Notes: generated by a model not told the origin, from the letters alone. A stretch of DNA of 64,000 nucleotides from JBALVT01 sp045110675 (GCA_045110675.1 JBGCGJ010000036.1:74639-138638); one strand, 5' to 3'; shown: positions 1 through 9,814, counted from the first letter of the stretch. Numbers and translations are program-made.

Positions 1-294
1 CTCGACTGCGCTCCCTCACGATATTACTTACTGTTGCGGCTACACTGTGCCCGCCGCCTGCTAAAGCAAACCTCGCTTTCCATTATCGACATATCCTCCT
101 CCTGCGGGTTTGTGTCGCGGCCGCATTTCAGCCGTTGCTATGCCTCACACATGGGTCTTACGCCGAGAGAGGAACGATCCGCTGCGTTTATAGAAGATCC
201 CAGCCCGGAAACAAACTACACAGATCTACAGTTGGAAGACCCCGCCCTGTATGAACCACACTACGGGAGGGTTACCGTAGACCCCTCTGCGTAA
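1..294 (+). CDS. AraC/GlxA-family transcriptional regulator, C-terminal part (5' truncated by window edge)
   Basis: The frame is open from base 1, so only the last 97 residues are visible. They form the second half of an AraC-type DNA-binding domain: an RYYLLLRL-like helix, a helix-turn-helix around IIDISSSCGFVSRPHFSRCY, then the family signature GLTPREER. This wording is typical of the GlxA subgroup, which includes GbdR (glycine betaine/dimethylglycine) and CdhR (carnitine). These regulators carry an amidase-like ligand domain at the N-terminus, outside the window here. A role in controlling quaternary-amine catabolism is inferred from the many such genes in the window; the ligand cannot be told. 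The apparent TTG start at 34 is internal to the domain and is not the true start. Confidence 0.85.
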   Translation, partial: LDCAPSRYYLLLRLHCARRLLKQTSLSIIDISSSCGFVSRPHFSRCYASHMGLTPREERSAAFIEDPSPETNYTDLQLEDPALYEPHYGRVTVDPSA

Positions 295-336
295 CAACGT
301 TTCTGAACCTGCCTATTACTCATTGGAGCACTATCA

Positions 337-1614
337 GTGCAAACCCCCGCTAGCACCACAACAAACGCAGTGGACGGCACAGCTGCACGTCGCTATTTTC
401 AACTGGCCGTAATTGTTATTGCGGCCGGGGCGATCTATCCCCTGCTGTATCTGCGGCAGAACTTTGAGGTCTCTATTCTGGAGTCTTTTGGCATTACGCT
501 GACACAACTCAGCCAGTGTTACTCGATGCTGGGAATTATATTCGTCGCAACCTATCTACCCAGTGGTTGGCTAGCAGATCGTGTGTCACCGCGAACCCTG
601 GTGACGTTCTCGCTGGTAGCAACTGGCCTACTGGGGTTTTGGTTTTCAACAATGCCCTCGTTTACACAACTGCAGATGATATTCGCAGGTTGGGGCATCG
701 CCACGGGTCTCACCTTCTGGTCGGCTCACATCAAGGCCGTTGCGCTTTTGGCCCACTCAGATGAACAGGGCCGCTTTTTTGGTATCCTCGATGGCGGGCG
801 CGGCCTGTTCGAGGCACTGCTGGCGACTATCGCGGTGGCATGGTTCGCCTATGCCATGGGAACACAAGGCGACTCGACCAGTGAGGCGCTGCTAGAAGTT
901 ATCTATCTCTATGTTGCGGTGCTGTTGGTACTCGCTCCGCTCGTTTACTTTGTTTTGGACGATTCTGAACCCGAAGACAGTGTTGAACAGGAAGCTTCTG
1001 AAGAGCGCGTATTTTTAGATGATTTAAAAGCGGTACTGAGCAACTTCGATATCTGGCTTTGCGCCATTATCATCCTCTGTGGCTACCAGCTGTTTTGGGC
1101 GACCTATTCCTTTTCAGGCTATATGCAAAATATCTTTGGTATGAGCGCCGTCGCCGTGGGCTCGATTACCGTAGCCAAATTATGGATGCGTCCCATTGGT
1201 GCAGCCGCTGCGGGCTTCGCGGGGGACTTCCTGAATCGCGAGCGCGTTATCACTGTGTTAATGCTGCTGGCGACTGCGGCACTCGTCGCAATGGCGGTAC
1301 TCCCCACTAACGCAGCTGCGGCTATGCTGCTCACTGTGGTGCTACTGGTGGGTATTCTCACCTATGCAGTGCGAGGCATTTTTTGGTCCACATTGGATGG
1401 CTGCGACGTACCTGACAGAATAAAAGGTCTCGCCATTGGCGTGATCTCCCTTGTGGGATACTGCCCCGATGTTTACCTTCCGTATCTAAATTCAGTGTTG
1501 CTTGAAGCCTATCCAGGTAAACCGGGTTACATGATTTACTTTTTGGTAATCGCCGCAATGGGCTTAGTGGGCGCTGGTGCCGCTTGGCTACTTGGGCGAA
1601 GGGTTCAAAAGTGA
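337..1614 (+). CDS. MFS transporter, NarK/YihN-like
   Basis: A 425-residue major facilitator superfamily permease with about 12 hydrophobic segments. The loop after segment 2 carries motif A (GWLADRVSPR, residues 77-86), and segment 4 carries G-rich packing (GWGIATGLTFWSAHIKA). The start is GTG at 337, with GGAG eight bases upstream and no ATG nearby. It follows the AraC/GlxA regulator by 42 bases on the same strand and precedes a secreted serine hydrolase by 35 bases, so the three may be co-transcribed. The substrate cannot be read from sequence. The neighbouring regulator would fit a small organic cation or acid, which is inference only. Confidence 0.88.
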   Translation: MQTPASTTTNAVDGTAARRYFQLAVIVIAAGAIYPLLYLRQNFEVSILESFGITLTQLSQCYSMLGIIFVATYLPSGWLADRVSPRTLVTFSLVATGLLGFWFSTMPSFTQLQMIFAGWGIATGLTFWSAHIKAVALLAHSDEQGRFFGILDGGRGLFEALLATIAVAWFAYAMGTQGDSTSEALLEVIYLYVAVLLVLAPLVYFVLDDSEPEDSVEQEASEERVFLDDLKAVLSNFDIWLCAIIILCGYQLFWATYSFSGYMQNIFGMSAVAVGSITVAKLWMRPIGAAAAGFAGDFLNRERVITVLMLLATAALVAMAVLPTNAAAAMLLTVVLLVGILTYAVRGIFWSTLDGCDVPDRIKGLAIGVISLVGYCPDVYLPYLNSVLLEAYPGKPGYMIYFLVIAAMGLVGAGAAWLLGRRVQK

Positions 1615-1649
1615 CAACTGTTACAACATTCAAATAGGAAAGCATTTAA

Positions 1650-2915
1650 ATGAAGAGAAATATTTTTCTGGCGACTTGTCTTTTACTTTTCTGTCAAGCT
1701 GCCACCGCAGACTTACCCCGATCCAAGCCGGAGAAAATGGGCTTTTCGTCCGAGAGGTTGCAAGAGATTTCCAAATTCACCCAGCGCCAGGTCGACGAGC
1801 AAAAACACGTGGGCTTCGTCACTATGGTGGCTCGAGGCGGAAAAATAGTGCACTTTGATGCCGTTGGCCGCTACGGCATTGACAACGACAAGCCAATGGA
1901 AAGAGACACTCTGTTCCGTATTTTCTCGATGACCAAACCCATCACCTCTGTCGCCATGATGATGCTCTATGAAGAGGGTGCCTTTCAAATGAACGATCCG
2001 GTCTCCAAGTTTCTACCGGCGCTCAAAGATTTGAAGGTGTGGGACGAATCAGGCAACTATCCCGCTGCGGCTCCTATCACCATCGAGCAACTCTTCACAC
2101 ATACCGCGGGCTTAAGCTACGGGTTTAGACCTGAAGATCCCGTGGATATTCTCTATCGTGAAAAAGCACCCCTCCGCAGTAAAAATCTGGATGAGTTTAT
2201 TGAGCGCCTGGCTGAACTACCCCTACACTACCAGCCGGGAATTCGATTTCACTACAGCGTCGCCACCGATGTGTTGGGTGCAATTGTCGAAAAGATTAGC
2301 GGGCTGCCTCTGGATGAGTTTTACCGCACGCGTATATTCGAACCGCTGGGGATGAACGATACTTTTTTCAATGTGCCCGAAGACAAACTCCACCGTCTCG
2401 CCACGAATCACGGTTGGGACAAAGAGAAAAACCAAATATCGCTTCTGCCACCCCACCTTCATCGACCGGCAACGGGAGTCACTTTGTTTTCCGGCGGTGG
2501 CGGATTGGTATCTACCGCCATGGACTACATGATTTTCTGCGAGATGCTCAGACGCGGTGGCAGCTACAACGGCGCGCGACTACTCGGGCCAAAAACTGTG
2601 CAGTATATGATCATGGATCACCTCAGGCCCGAAGTGCTCACAGAGGGCGTGGGTGAATTCCCTGAATCACACCTTTATCCCGGTCACTCATTCGGATTGG
2701 GTTTCTCCATGATCATAAACCCGGGAATTAGTCAGGTCATTGGATCAAAGGGCGCTTACTCCTGGGGTGGTGCGGCGGATACCAAATTCTGGATAGATCC
2801 CGAGGAAGATCTGGTGGTGGTACTGATGACACAGCTAATGGGCTCGCCCTGGGAAACACGGTATAAGATGAAGATTGCGACTTATCAGGCACTCACTGAA
2901 TTGGGTTTGAAATAG
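1650..2915 (+). CDS. Secreted serine hydrolase of the beta-lactamase/esterase family VIII fold
   Basis: This 421-residue protein has a Sec signal peptide (cleavage expected after ATA, residue 20). It carries the catalytic S-x-x-K motif as SMTK at residues 93-96. The class C-like Tyr motif appears as Y202-S-V within HYSVATDVLG, and a late glycine pair lies in YSWGGAADTKFW. This matches the class C beta-lactamase-like hydrolases that act as esterases or peptidases (EstB type) rather than true lactamases, because Y-S-V replaces Y-x-N. It should act in the periplasm on an ester or amide. AGGA lies about 10 bases before the ATG. It is last in a possible three-gene plus-strand unit. Confidence 0.9.
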   Translation: MKRNIFLATCLLLFCQAATADLPRSKPEKMGFSSERLQEISKFTQRQVDEQKHVGFVTMVARGGKIVHFDAVGRYGIDNDKPMERDTLFRIFSMTKPITSVAMMMLYEEGAFQMNDPVSKFLPALKDLKVWDESGNYPAAAPITIEQLFTHTAGLSYGFRPEDPVDILYREKAPLRSKNLDEFIERLAELPLHYQPGIRFHYSVATDVLGAIVEKISGLPLDEFYRTRIFEPLGMNDTFFNVPEDKLHRLATNHGWDKEKNQISLLPPHLHRPATGVTLFSGGGGLVSTAMDYMIFCEMLRRGGSYNGARLLGPKTVQYMIMDHLRPEVLTEGVGEFPESHLYPGHSFGLGFSMIINPGISQVIGSKGAYSWGGAADTKFWIDPEEDLVVVLMTQLMGSPWETRYKMKIATYQALTELGLK

Positions 2916-2947
2916 GGTTTTCCATAGACACCTTTTAGCAGCTCTAC

Positions 2948-2970
2948 AAAAAAGGACCCCTTGCGGGGCC
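2948..2970 (-). terminator. Rho-independent terminator downstream of hyuB
   Basis: Read on the minus strand, GGCCCC-GCAA-GGGGTCC forms a stem with one bulged base, followed directly by six T. It lies 58 bases past the hyuB stop and 33 bases past the convergent serine hydrolase. The T run is on the minus-strand side only. Confidence 0.65.
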
Positions 2971-3027
2971 AAATGAACCTATTTACCGGGCCAGCGAGTT
3001 ACTCCCCATGCAGCTTCGAGTGCAGTC

Positions 3028-4758
3028 CTAGGCGCTCCGAAGCTGCTGCGTTGTCTCAAGGTCCACTTCCAAATCATCAGTCAGCTCAACCCCATAAGCA
3101 GAGCGCGCATAATCCCGGGAGACGTAGCGATCAATCACATCTTCACGCACGGATTCCGGGTCACGTTCGAATGCTTGACCATAGCCACCCCCACCACCGG
3201 TAAGCGATGTGATCACTGTGCCACTGGGAACCTTGACACCGTTAACCTTGAGAAACTCCTGAGGCTCTTCTCCCGGACGCTCCATCGTAACCACAGGAGC
3301 CAGGCCAGCTTCGCCGCCAAAAAGCCCCCATGCTGTCGTAACCGAACGCTCAAACCATAGAAAGAGATCTGAGTCCGCTTCTACAATGTACTTTCGGTAG
3401 GTACCGTTTCCACCGCGATATTTTCCAACCCCGCCTGAATCTTCGCGAATACCGTAGGACAGAATCCGCAGCGGATATTTGGTTTCGAATAGCTCGACGG
3501 GGATATCCTTGAAGCTGCCGTTCACATTATTGATCAGGGAACTGGCTCCATCACCGCCATCAAAGGCACCCCATCCACCGGTGGTCGGTTCGATCATCAA
3601 GTAGAATTCATCCTCATTTCGAGGGTCCTCTCCGGCGACAGTAATGACCATAGAATCACCATAGTGCGCGCCAGCGGATTTCTCTGGAACGATTGGGGAT
3701 AAGGCCTTGATCACCAGATCTATCAGCAACCCCAGGGATGAAAAATACCAGCCGCAGGCTGCAGGCTCTTCCGCAGAAAAAATCGTGCGTTGCGGAGCAG
3801 TCACCTTAAGCGGCCGGAAAGAGCCACCATTGGGTGATACATCTGAACAAATCAATAACTTATAGGCCACTCTGGCCGCCGCAATCGTCTGGGTGATACC
3901 GCAGTTAACCGGCCCTCTGGCCTGGGCTGCGGAGCCGGACAGATCGATGAGCATTTCATCGCCTTTCACGGTCAGTTTGAGTTTGACTGGCAGTGGATCG
4001 CTGCCGAGCCCATCATCGTCTAAGAATCCATCGGCGTGGTAGACGCCATCGGTTAAGGCGTTAACCGCCTCGCGCTCAAGGGCTTCGGTCTGCCTGAAGA
4101 TCTCATCCCTGGCAGTGTTAATCGTATCAGAGCCGAATCTCTCATAGAGCGCATGCAGACGTTTTTCCCCAGTGCGACCTGCGGCAACCTGTGCATTCAT
4201 GTCGCCCACTGTCGCCTCTCCGAAACGGCTGTTGCGGCGCAGCAGGTCGATCACATCTTCACGCGGTTCTCCACCCTCGTACAGTCGTGTTGGGCCCCAA
4301 CGCACACCCTCTTGATAGATCTCGTGAGAATCAACCGGCGTGCCTGGATCCTTGGCACCCACATCCAGCCAGTGTGCCCGCGAGGCAGCGAAACCTATCC
4401 TTTCACCGCCCCAGAATATCGGCATGATAATTGTTGAGTCATTGAGGTGGGTACCCGTCATGTAGGAGTCGTTCATGTAAAAAACGTCTCCTTCCTTGAA
4501 GTAGTCCCAGCCGTGCTCTTGCGCAATCAGCTTGACGCATATCTCCAAATTACCCAGAAAAAGCGGTAGCCCCAGGGATTGCCCCAAAACCTCTCCATCG
4601 GCATCGATCAGGGCGACAGAGCAATCTTTGCCCTCGTAAATAACCGGTGTGAAAGCGCTGCGAATCAGCGTGGCATTCATATCCTTGGCGATAGAAATGA
4701 ACGCATTGCGAATAATCTCGGTGGTAATCGGATCAACCTTATTCTCTGCTTTACTCAC
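3028..4758 (-). CDS. hyuB: N-methylhydantoinase B / 5-oxoprolinase-type beta subunit (HyuB)
   Basis: HyuB-family protein of 576 residues from the chosen start. The family opening DPITTEIIRNAFISIAKDMN is followed by NATLIRSAF, the metal/ATP-domain segment VFYMNDSYMTGTHLNDSTI, and a glycine-rich C-terminus (SLTGGGGGYGQAFERDPE). With HyuA it forms an ATP-dependent amidohydrolase that opens hydantoins, 5-oxoproline or related cyclic imides, or carboxylates ketones in acetone-carboxylase-like relatives. The reading frame extends upstream to 4797 inside hyuA. GTG at 4758, with GGGAGAAAGG just before it, starts right where the family homology starts and overlaps the hyuA stop by 8 bases. That overlap indicates translational coupling. 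The exact substrate is unknown. Confidence 0.9.
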   Translation of the reverse strand: MSKAENKVDPITTEIIRNAFISIAKDMNATLIRSAFTPVIYEGKDCSVALIDADGEVLGQSLGLPLFLGNLEICVKLIAQEHGWDYFKEGDVFYMNDSYMTGTHLNDSTIIMPIFWGGERIGFAASRAHWLDVGAKDPGTPVDSHEIYQEGVRWGPTRLYEGGEPREDVIDLLRRNSRFGEATVGDMNAQVAAGRTGEKRLHALYERFGSDTINTARDEIFRQTEALEREAVNALTDGVYHADGFLDDDGLGSDPLPVKLKLTVKGDEMLIDLSGSAAQARGPVNCGITQTIAAARVAYKLLICSDVSPNGGSFRPLKVTAPQRTIFSAEEPAACGWYFSSLGLLIDLVIKALSPIVPEKSAGAHYGDSMVITVAGEDPRNEDEFYLMIEPTTGGWGAFDGGDGASSLINNVNGSFKDIPVELFETKYPLRILSYGIREDSGGVGKYRGGNGTYRKYIVEADSDLFLWFERSVTTAWGLFGGEAGLAPVVTMERPGEEPQEFLKVNGVKVPSGTVITSLTGGGGGYGQAFERDPESVREDVIDRYVSRDYARSAYGVELTDDLEVDLETTQQLRSA

Positions 4759-6769
4759 TGCCTTTCTCCCGTCGCAACAGTATGCTGCCCTGTTCATCCA
4801 GTTCTACACTCCAACCCGGCGGTACGACCGTGGTAGCGCTCTGCTCCTCAATAACCAGTGGTCCCTGCGCGGTGTAATCTAACGCCAGCCGATCTCTCGC
4901 AACAATAGGTGTTGTATGAGAGATGGCATCGAAAACCACCTCGCGTTCGCCAATCGCGGCGGGCTCGCCACTGACCGCTGCTCTGCCACCGGTGTATTTC
5001 CGAATAGCACCGAAAGCGGCGACGCGCAGATTTACAAACTCTACTTCTGCCTGCGGGCTGGAATGTCCATAACGACGTTCGTGAGCTGCATGGAAAGCAT
5101 CTATCACTGGGGTGAGGTCCGCCGATTCAACGGGAACGTTAATGGTGTACTCCTGACCCACATAACGCATATCCGCAGAGCGAACAAAGCTAACATCGTT
5201 CTCTGATATCCCCTCAGCAAGAATTGCGGCACTTCCCTGGCTTTCCAAGTCGGTGTAGACACCGCTTAACTCGGCTGCATCGACATTGACGGCGGGACGA
5301 AAGTAGCTCTGCGTGAAGTCATGTCGCAGGTCGGTCTGCAACATTCCCCAAGCCGAAAAAGTGCCGGGAAAACGAGGAATCAATACTTCATCAATATCCA
5401 GTTCGGCAGCCAGAAAAGCAGCTGACATAGGACCAGCACCACCGAAGGCTACCAGGGTAAATTCCCGAGGATCGACACCCTGACTAATGGTTATGGTGCG
5501 CATGGCGTCTGCCATCGCCGCGTTCGAGATCGCCAAAATACCTTCGGCAAATGCAACCGGTTCCAACCCAGCCAAAGGTGCGACACTCTCTACTGCTGCG
5601 GTGGCGGCAGCGTCATCTAAGGACATATCGCCGCCGAGTAAGGAGCGAGCGCCCAGACGACCCAGAAACAGGTTTGCGTCAGTGACGGTGGGCTGTGTGC
5701 CTCCCCTGCCATAGCACGCCGGGCCGGGCAAAGACCCGGCGCTCTTTGGTCCAACTCGCACTGCGCCCTGATCCATCCAGGCGATCGAACCGCCTCCCGT
5801 GCCAATCGTTTCGATATCGACTATCGACATCAGCAAAGGCAATCCCTCGAGCTCTGTCTCCAAGGTGGCATTAGCCTGGCCGTTGATAACCAGGCTTAAG
5901 TCAAAAGAGGTTCCCCCCATATCGACACAAAGCAAATTCTTTCGCCCCGTACTTTCAGATAACGCCGTGCCGGCAATGGTTCCACCCACCGGCCCAGAGA
6001 GCAAGGTAAACACGGGGTTACGCCGGGCGCTGGAAGCACTGGATATTCCACCGCTGGATTGCATGATGTGAACAGTTGCACCCATGCCCATCTCATCCAG
6101 TTCGCTCTCTAGAGAACTTAAATAACGTTCAACCACTGGAGCAACATAGGCGTTCATTACCGCTGACGAAGCTCGCTCGTACTCTCGCCATTCCCGAGCC
6201 ACCTCGTGGGATAGCGATATCGACACATCGGGCAACGCCGCTGCGAGGATTTCCCGAGCCTCAACTTCATGTTGCGGATAGGCGTACGCGTGAACAAAGC
6301 AGACCGCAACTGCATTAATGTTCTCCGCTCGCACCTTCTCAATAATCGGATCGAAATCCGCAGGATTCAATGGCTCTAGCTGCTTGCCATCCCAGGCAAG
6401 TCGACCACGAACCTCGTGTATATCTCGGCGTGCAACCAATTGCTCAGGTTTCGAATAACGCAGATCGTAAAGGGTGTGGCGATTTCCACGAGCGATAGTA
6501 AACGCATCGCCCTGGCCAGCCGTAGCAATGAGCAGGACGCGTTCGCCCCTGCGCTCGAGAAACGCATTGAGGCCCACCGTGGTGCCGTGAACAAAAAATT
6601 CCACATCGGCCAGATCCGGCACCAGACTCGCGATACCATTGATAACTCCCCTGGCCGGATTTTCCGGTGTAGTGGCCACCTTCCCGACATAGACGGGAGC
6701 ATCTGAGGGCTCAATCACGATATCTGTGAAGGTTCCGCCTATGTCGGCGGATACACGATACTTAGTCAT
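4751..6769 (-). CDS. hyuA: N-methylhydantoinase A / oxoprolinase-type alpha subunit (HyuA)
   Basis: HyuA-family subunit of 672 residues, close to the usual 680-700. It has an N-terminal Hydant_A_N domain with the phosphate-binding DIGGTFTD motif at residues 9-16 and FVHGTTVGLNAFLERRG. The hydantoinase_A core has a second ATPase-like motif (LCVDMGGTSFD) and GGTIAGTALSESTG. It pairs with HyuB, translated from an overlapping start, to hydrolyse a cyclic amide with ATP. The TonB receptor gene ends 21 bases upstream, so receptor, hyuA and hyuB probably form one operon, tying uptake to ring opening. Substrate unassigned. Confidence 0.92.
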   Translation of the reverse strand: MTKYRVSADIGGTFTDIVIEPSDAPVYVGKVATTPENPARGVINGIASLVPDLADVEFFVHGTTVGLNAFLERRGERVLLIATAGQGDAFTIARGNRHTLYDLRYSKPEQLVARRDIHEVRGRLAWDGKQLEPLNPADFDPIIEKVRAENINAVAVCFVHAYAYPQHEVEAREILAAALPDVSISLSHEVAREWREYERASSAVMNAYVAPVVERYLSSLESELDEMGMGATVHIMQSSGGISSASSARRNPVFTLLSGPVGGTIAGTALSESTGRKNLLCVDMGGTSFDLSLVINGQANATLETELEGLPLLMSIVDIETIGTGGGSIAWMDQGAVRVGPKSAGSLPGPACYGRGGTQPTVTDANLFLGRLGARSLLGGDMSLDDAAATAAVESVAPLAGLEPVAFAEGILAISNAAMADAMRTITISQGVDPREFTLVAFGGAGPMSAAFLAAELDIDEVLIPRFPGTFSAWGMLQTDLRHDFTQSYFRPAVNVDAAELSGVYTDLESQGSAAILAEGISENDVSFVRSADMRYVGQEYTINVPVESADLTPVIDAFHAAHERRYGHSSPQAEVEFVNLRVAAFGAIRKYTGGRAAVSGEPAAIGEREVVFDAISHTTPIVARDRLALDYTAQGPLVIEEQSATTVVPPGWSVELDEQGSILLRREKGSE

Positions 6770-6790
6770 ACTGTTACTACCCCAGGAAGT

Positions 6791-9010
6791 TTATAGGAAA
6801 TTGTAGCGAAACTTTATGTTATAAATCTCGCCTGGAGCCCTGGCTGAGAAACCGCCGGCAACCCACTCGGAATTGTATTCTTCATCGGACAGGTTGTAGC
6901 CCGAAGCGATAATTTCCCAACTCCCATCGGAAGCTCGAACACCTATACGTGCATTGTAAAAGTCCAGTGCGTCCCGGGCGGTCGAGTTTTCCACATCCCA
7001 GAACTGTTCACCCCGGCGCTCGTAATCACCCCGCAGGAAAAACTCCAGGTTATCGGTTATCGCGGTCTGGTACTGGAATCCAATGTTAAACGTATCCTCA
7101 GCAATATAGGGTGCATCATTGCCTTCCGCGCTGGGGTCTACCACATACCTGTCGATTTCTGAGTCAGTGAATCCATAAGCGGCAAACAGATCCAGTGAAT
7201 CAGTGGCGCGATAGACCAGATCAATTTCACCACCGTACAGCGAGACCTCGTCTATGTTGGTTAAGATCTGTGCACTGATCGCACCGATAAAAGAGAAGAA
7301 CTGTTGACCCTCTACCTCGGTGGAAAAAATGGCAGCACCTACGCGCAATCTGTCATCGAGGAATTGTCCTTTATAGCCCAGCTCTATTGATTCGGATTCT
7401 TCCTGATCAGCCACATCGGTCACGCCGACAAGACCCACGCTCGCAGCAATTTGTGAAATTCCGTTCTGATTAAACTGACCACTGCGAAAACCCTCACCAT
7501 AGGTGAGATACCAGTTTTGGTTTTCCGTGGGTTGATAGCGAGCGGTGAGCTTTGGTTGCCACTTGTCGAAGGTCGACTTATTGCGAGCGCCGGGCTGCCC
7601 AGCAGGAAATTGCAGAGGCGATACAGTCTGCACCCGTTCTTCTTCATCGTAGCGCAATGCCAGCGATAGATCCCAGGCCTCGTTTATTTCATAGTCGATG
7701 CTGCCAAACACGGCCCAGGAAGTATTATCGTTGTCATCGGCCAGAAACGATGTCGTGGGGTTGCGAGGATCGGTGGTTGGGCTCTCCTCTAGTCGGATAA
7801 TACCCTGCCCGGTGTCCACCCCCGTGGAAAGTGAGACAAAGCGCTCCCACTCAAGGTAGTAAGCTCCCACCTCCCATTTCAAACGCTGATCTGTAGGCGA
7901 CGAAAAACGCAATTCTTGCGTGAAGGCCTCCAGATCAAAAAAGCCTGTCTGTGTGCCATCGAAACCAAAGACATCCGGTGAGCTCTGCGCATTGGTATAG
8001 GGGAATTGGTCAGAATCAGCCCACTCCTCTATATCCGTGTAGGAGGTGATACTCACTAAAGTACCGGCGCTGGTTTCCCAGTCCAGTTTCATCGATAAAT
8101 CGAGCATATCGCGCTCGCCGTAATCAACGTTGTTATCGCGCACAGGCAACACATTGTTAGCGTCAACGGGGCCGGTACCAGGGCCGAAACCGATTGCGGT
8201 TATATTGTCCGCGGCGATATCGACTCCCTGGTATTGAAAGCCAATACCGCGTCCTTTGTGCGTAGAGTTTGCAGCTCGAAAGTCAGCAGAAAAACTTTCA
8301 TTGGGCTCAAAGATCAGTCGCGCACGAATGGTTTCGTCTTCGAAACGATCGGCTTTTTCGCCGAGGGTAATATTGTTCAGATAGCCTTCGCGCTCAATGT
8401 AATTGCCGGACAGCTGACCGTACCAACGGTCTTTAACCAGCGCGCCACCAATAGAACCCTGAACAGAATACTCATCACCATTGCCGCCGCCGACCTGGAC
8501 ATAGCCTTCGGTTTCATTGGTCGGACGATGGGTATTGATGATGATTGCACCGCCAGTAGCATTGCGACCGTAGATGGCGCCCTGAGGGCCCTTGACCACC
8601 TCAATGCTGTCGACATCGAACATTTCTCCCCGAAACTGGATGGCGCTGAACTGAAGTACACCGTCAACGATGGTTGCAACTGGCGACTCGCCGTTGCGCA
8701 CCTGCGTGATACCGCGGATGCTGAGAAAACTGGTACCGATACCCTGCGAGGTCGCCAGCGTAACATTCGGTGTGAGTGCCACGAAGTCCTCTACCCTTTG
8801 GATACCGGCATCCTGGATCATCTGAGCGCTGAAGGCCGTCACCGAAAGCGGTGCTTCCAAGGCAGATTCAGCTCGCCTGCGAGCTGTAACCAGCACCTCT
8901 TCTAAAACGAGAGCACCTTCTTCGGAACTCTCCTGTGATACAGCAGGGACAGAAAATGCTAACGGCAGAGTCGCTAACGTTAGGCCTTTCAATGTATTAG
9001 ATATACGCAT
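6791..9010 (-). CDS. TonB-dependent outer-membrane receptor (first of two)
   Basis: A 739-residue TonB-dependent receptor. The N-terminal signal peptide is expected to end at AVS (residue 25), followed by LEEVLVTARRR (TonB box/plug start). The plug domain ends near GRNATGGAIIINTHRPT, and a beta-barrel ends with YNIKFRYNFL. An upstream in-frame codon at 9058 exists, but the ATG at 9010 begins the signal peptide and has GGGAG nine bases before it, so I use 9010. It heads the hyuA-hyuB operon and is divergent from an XRE-cupin regulator, a common arrangement for a substrate-inducible uptake system. The substrate is more likely an organic molecule handled by HyuAB than a siderophore, but this is inferred from context. 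Confidence 0.9.
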   Translation of the reverse strand: MRISNTLKGLTLATLPLAFSVPAVSQESSEEGALVLEEVLVTARRRAESALEAPLSVTAFSAQMIQDAGIQRVEDFVALTPNVTLATSQGIGTSFLSIRGITQVRNGESPVATIVDGVLQFSAIQFRGEMFDVDSIEVVKGPQGAIYGRNATGGAIIINTHRPTNETEGYVQVGGGNGDEYSVQGSIGGALVKDRWYGQLSGNYIEREGYLNNITLGEKADRFEDETIRARLIFEPNESFSADFRAANSTHKGRGIGFQYQGVDIAADNITAIGFGPGTGPVDANNVLPVRDNNVDYGERDMLDLSMKLDWETSAGTLVSITSYTDIEEWADSDQFPYTNAQSSPDVFGFDGTQTGFFDLEAFTQELRFSSPTDQRLKWEVGAYYLEWERFVSLSTGVDTGQGIIRLEESPTTDPRNPTTSFLADDNDNTSWAVFGSIDYEINEAWDLSLALRYDEEERVQTVSPLQFPAGQPGARNKSTFDKWQPKLTARYQPTENQNWYLTYGEGFRSGQFNQNGISQIAASVGLVGVTDVADQEESESIELGYKGQFLDDRLRVGAAIFSTEVEGQQFFSFIGAISAQILTNIDEVSLYGGEIDLVYRATDSLDLFAAYGFTDSEIDRYVVDPSAEGNDAPYIAEDTFNIGFQYQTAITDNLEFFLRGDYERRGEQFWDVENSTARDALDFYNARIGVRASDGSWEIIASGYNLSDEEYNSEWVAGGFSARAPGEIYNIKFRYNFL

Positions 9011-9154
9011 GTGAAAACTCCCATCAAAAAAAGGATGAACCACAAGACCCACCATCAACTGCGGGTAGAATCGACTGATTCGACGAAATTTACTTTATTC
9101 AATTTATAATGAAACTTAACTCTACTTAATTTTTTAACTAAATCAAACTTTTTT

Positions 9155-9182
9155 TTGACTTTATATTTCGGACGATTACAAT
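9155..9182 (+). promoter_or_regulatory. Sigma-70-like promoter for the XRE-cupin gene in an AT-rich divergent region
   Basis: TTGACT (9155-9160) and TACAAT (9177-9182) are separated by 16 bases, and the ATG lies at 9218. The surrounding 9061-9217 interval is strikingly AT-rich. It is the only divergent control region between the TonB-hyuAB operon and the regulator, so the regulator's operator probably lies here. I found no clear inverted repeat to assign as that operator. Confidence 0.5.
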
Positions 9183-9217
9183 GGCGTTTCTTGCGATTAG
9201 TCGCTTAGGTAGAAAAT

Positions 9218-9814
9218 ATGTCCATTGAACTCAAACGCCCCAGCACATTCGAACGCTCTATTGGTGGCCTGCTAAAAGCTCGCCGACTCGAGTTAGGTTT
9301 GACCCTGAAAGAGTTAGCCGAGCGAGCGGAACTGTCTGCAGCCTTTTTGTCACAGTCAGAAAACGGCAAGGCAACACCCTCTATCGTGTCTTTAATCAAT
9401 ATCGCCAAGGCCTTGGAAACGGACATCAACTACTTTGTCACACCACCCGCTCCGACCAGTTTGGTAAGACGCGCAAATGATCCCCAGTACATCGAGATCG
9501 AATCACCGGTGGTATACAAACGCCTAGATGCCCAAATTCGCAATCAGCAAATGAATGCTTTAATTATGGAGATCCCACCACAGACCCGCCTCCCAGTGGT
9601 TCATCGTGAAGAGGGCGAGGATTTTTTCTACGTCTTGGAAGGCCAGGTTGAGCAGCGTATAGGAGATAAAGTGTTCACCTTAAAAAAAGGTGACAGCGCA
9701 CATCACAACACGCAAGTCGATCACGATGTACACAATAAAAGCGCCAAGGTCGCGAAGTTACTTTGGGTGGGTACGCCGGTGCTGTTTCCCTCCAGCCTGG
9801 AAGAGGCGAAGTAG
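9218..9814 (+). CDS. XRE-family transcriptional regulator with C-terminal cupin domain
   Basis: 198 residues. A helix-turn-helix (about 12-66, GGLLKARRLELGLTLKELAERAELSAAFLSQSENGKATPS in short segments) is joined to a cupin sensor domain (about 112-185) with HREEGEDFFYVLEGQ and LKKGDSAHHNTQVDH. This PuuR/DdaR-type layout is used by regulators of amine, amino-acid and aromatic catabolism; the cupin usually binds the pathway ligand. It is transcribed away from the TonB-hyuAB operon and heads a plus-strand run of catabolic genes, so it probably controls both arms. The effector is unknown. Confidence 0.9.
   Translation: MSIELKRPSTFERSIGGLLKARRLELGLTLKELAERAELSAAFLSQSENGKATPSIVSLINIAKALETDINYFVTPPAPTSLVRRANDPQYIEIESPVVYKRLDAQIRNQQMNALIMEIPPQTRLPVVHREEGEDFFYVLEGQVEQRIGDKVFTLKKGDSAHHNTQVDHDVHNKSAKVAKLLWVGTPVLFPSSLEEAK

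Noticed and set aside
1650..2915. Serine hydrolase as an antibiotic-resistance beta-lactamase
   Set aside because: The Y-x-N motif is Y-S-V and the overall wording matches the esterase-like family, so resistance is not supported.
2948..2970. The same hairpin as a terminator for the plus-strand serine hydrolase
   Set aside because: The T run is present only in the minus-strand reading; on the plus strand the stem is followed by AAATG.
4759..4797. Longer hyuB start at 4797
   Set aside because: The extra 13 residues are unlike the family and overlap hyuA; the GTG at 4758 has a good ribosome site.
8234..8905. 223-residue open frame opposite the first TonB receptor
   Set aside because: It lies wholly antisense within the plug/barrel coding region and has no family resemblance; it is a codon-bias shadow.
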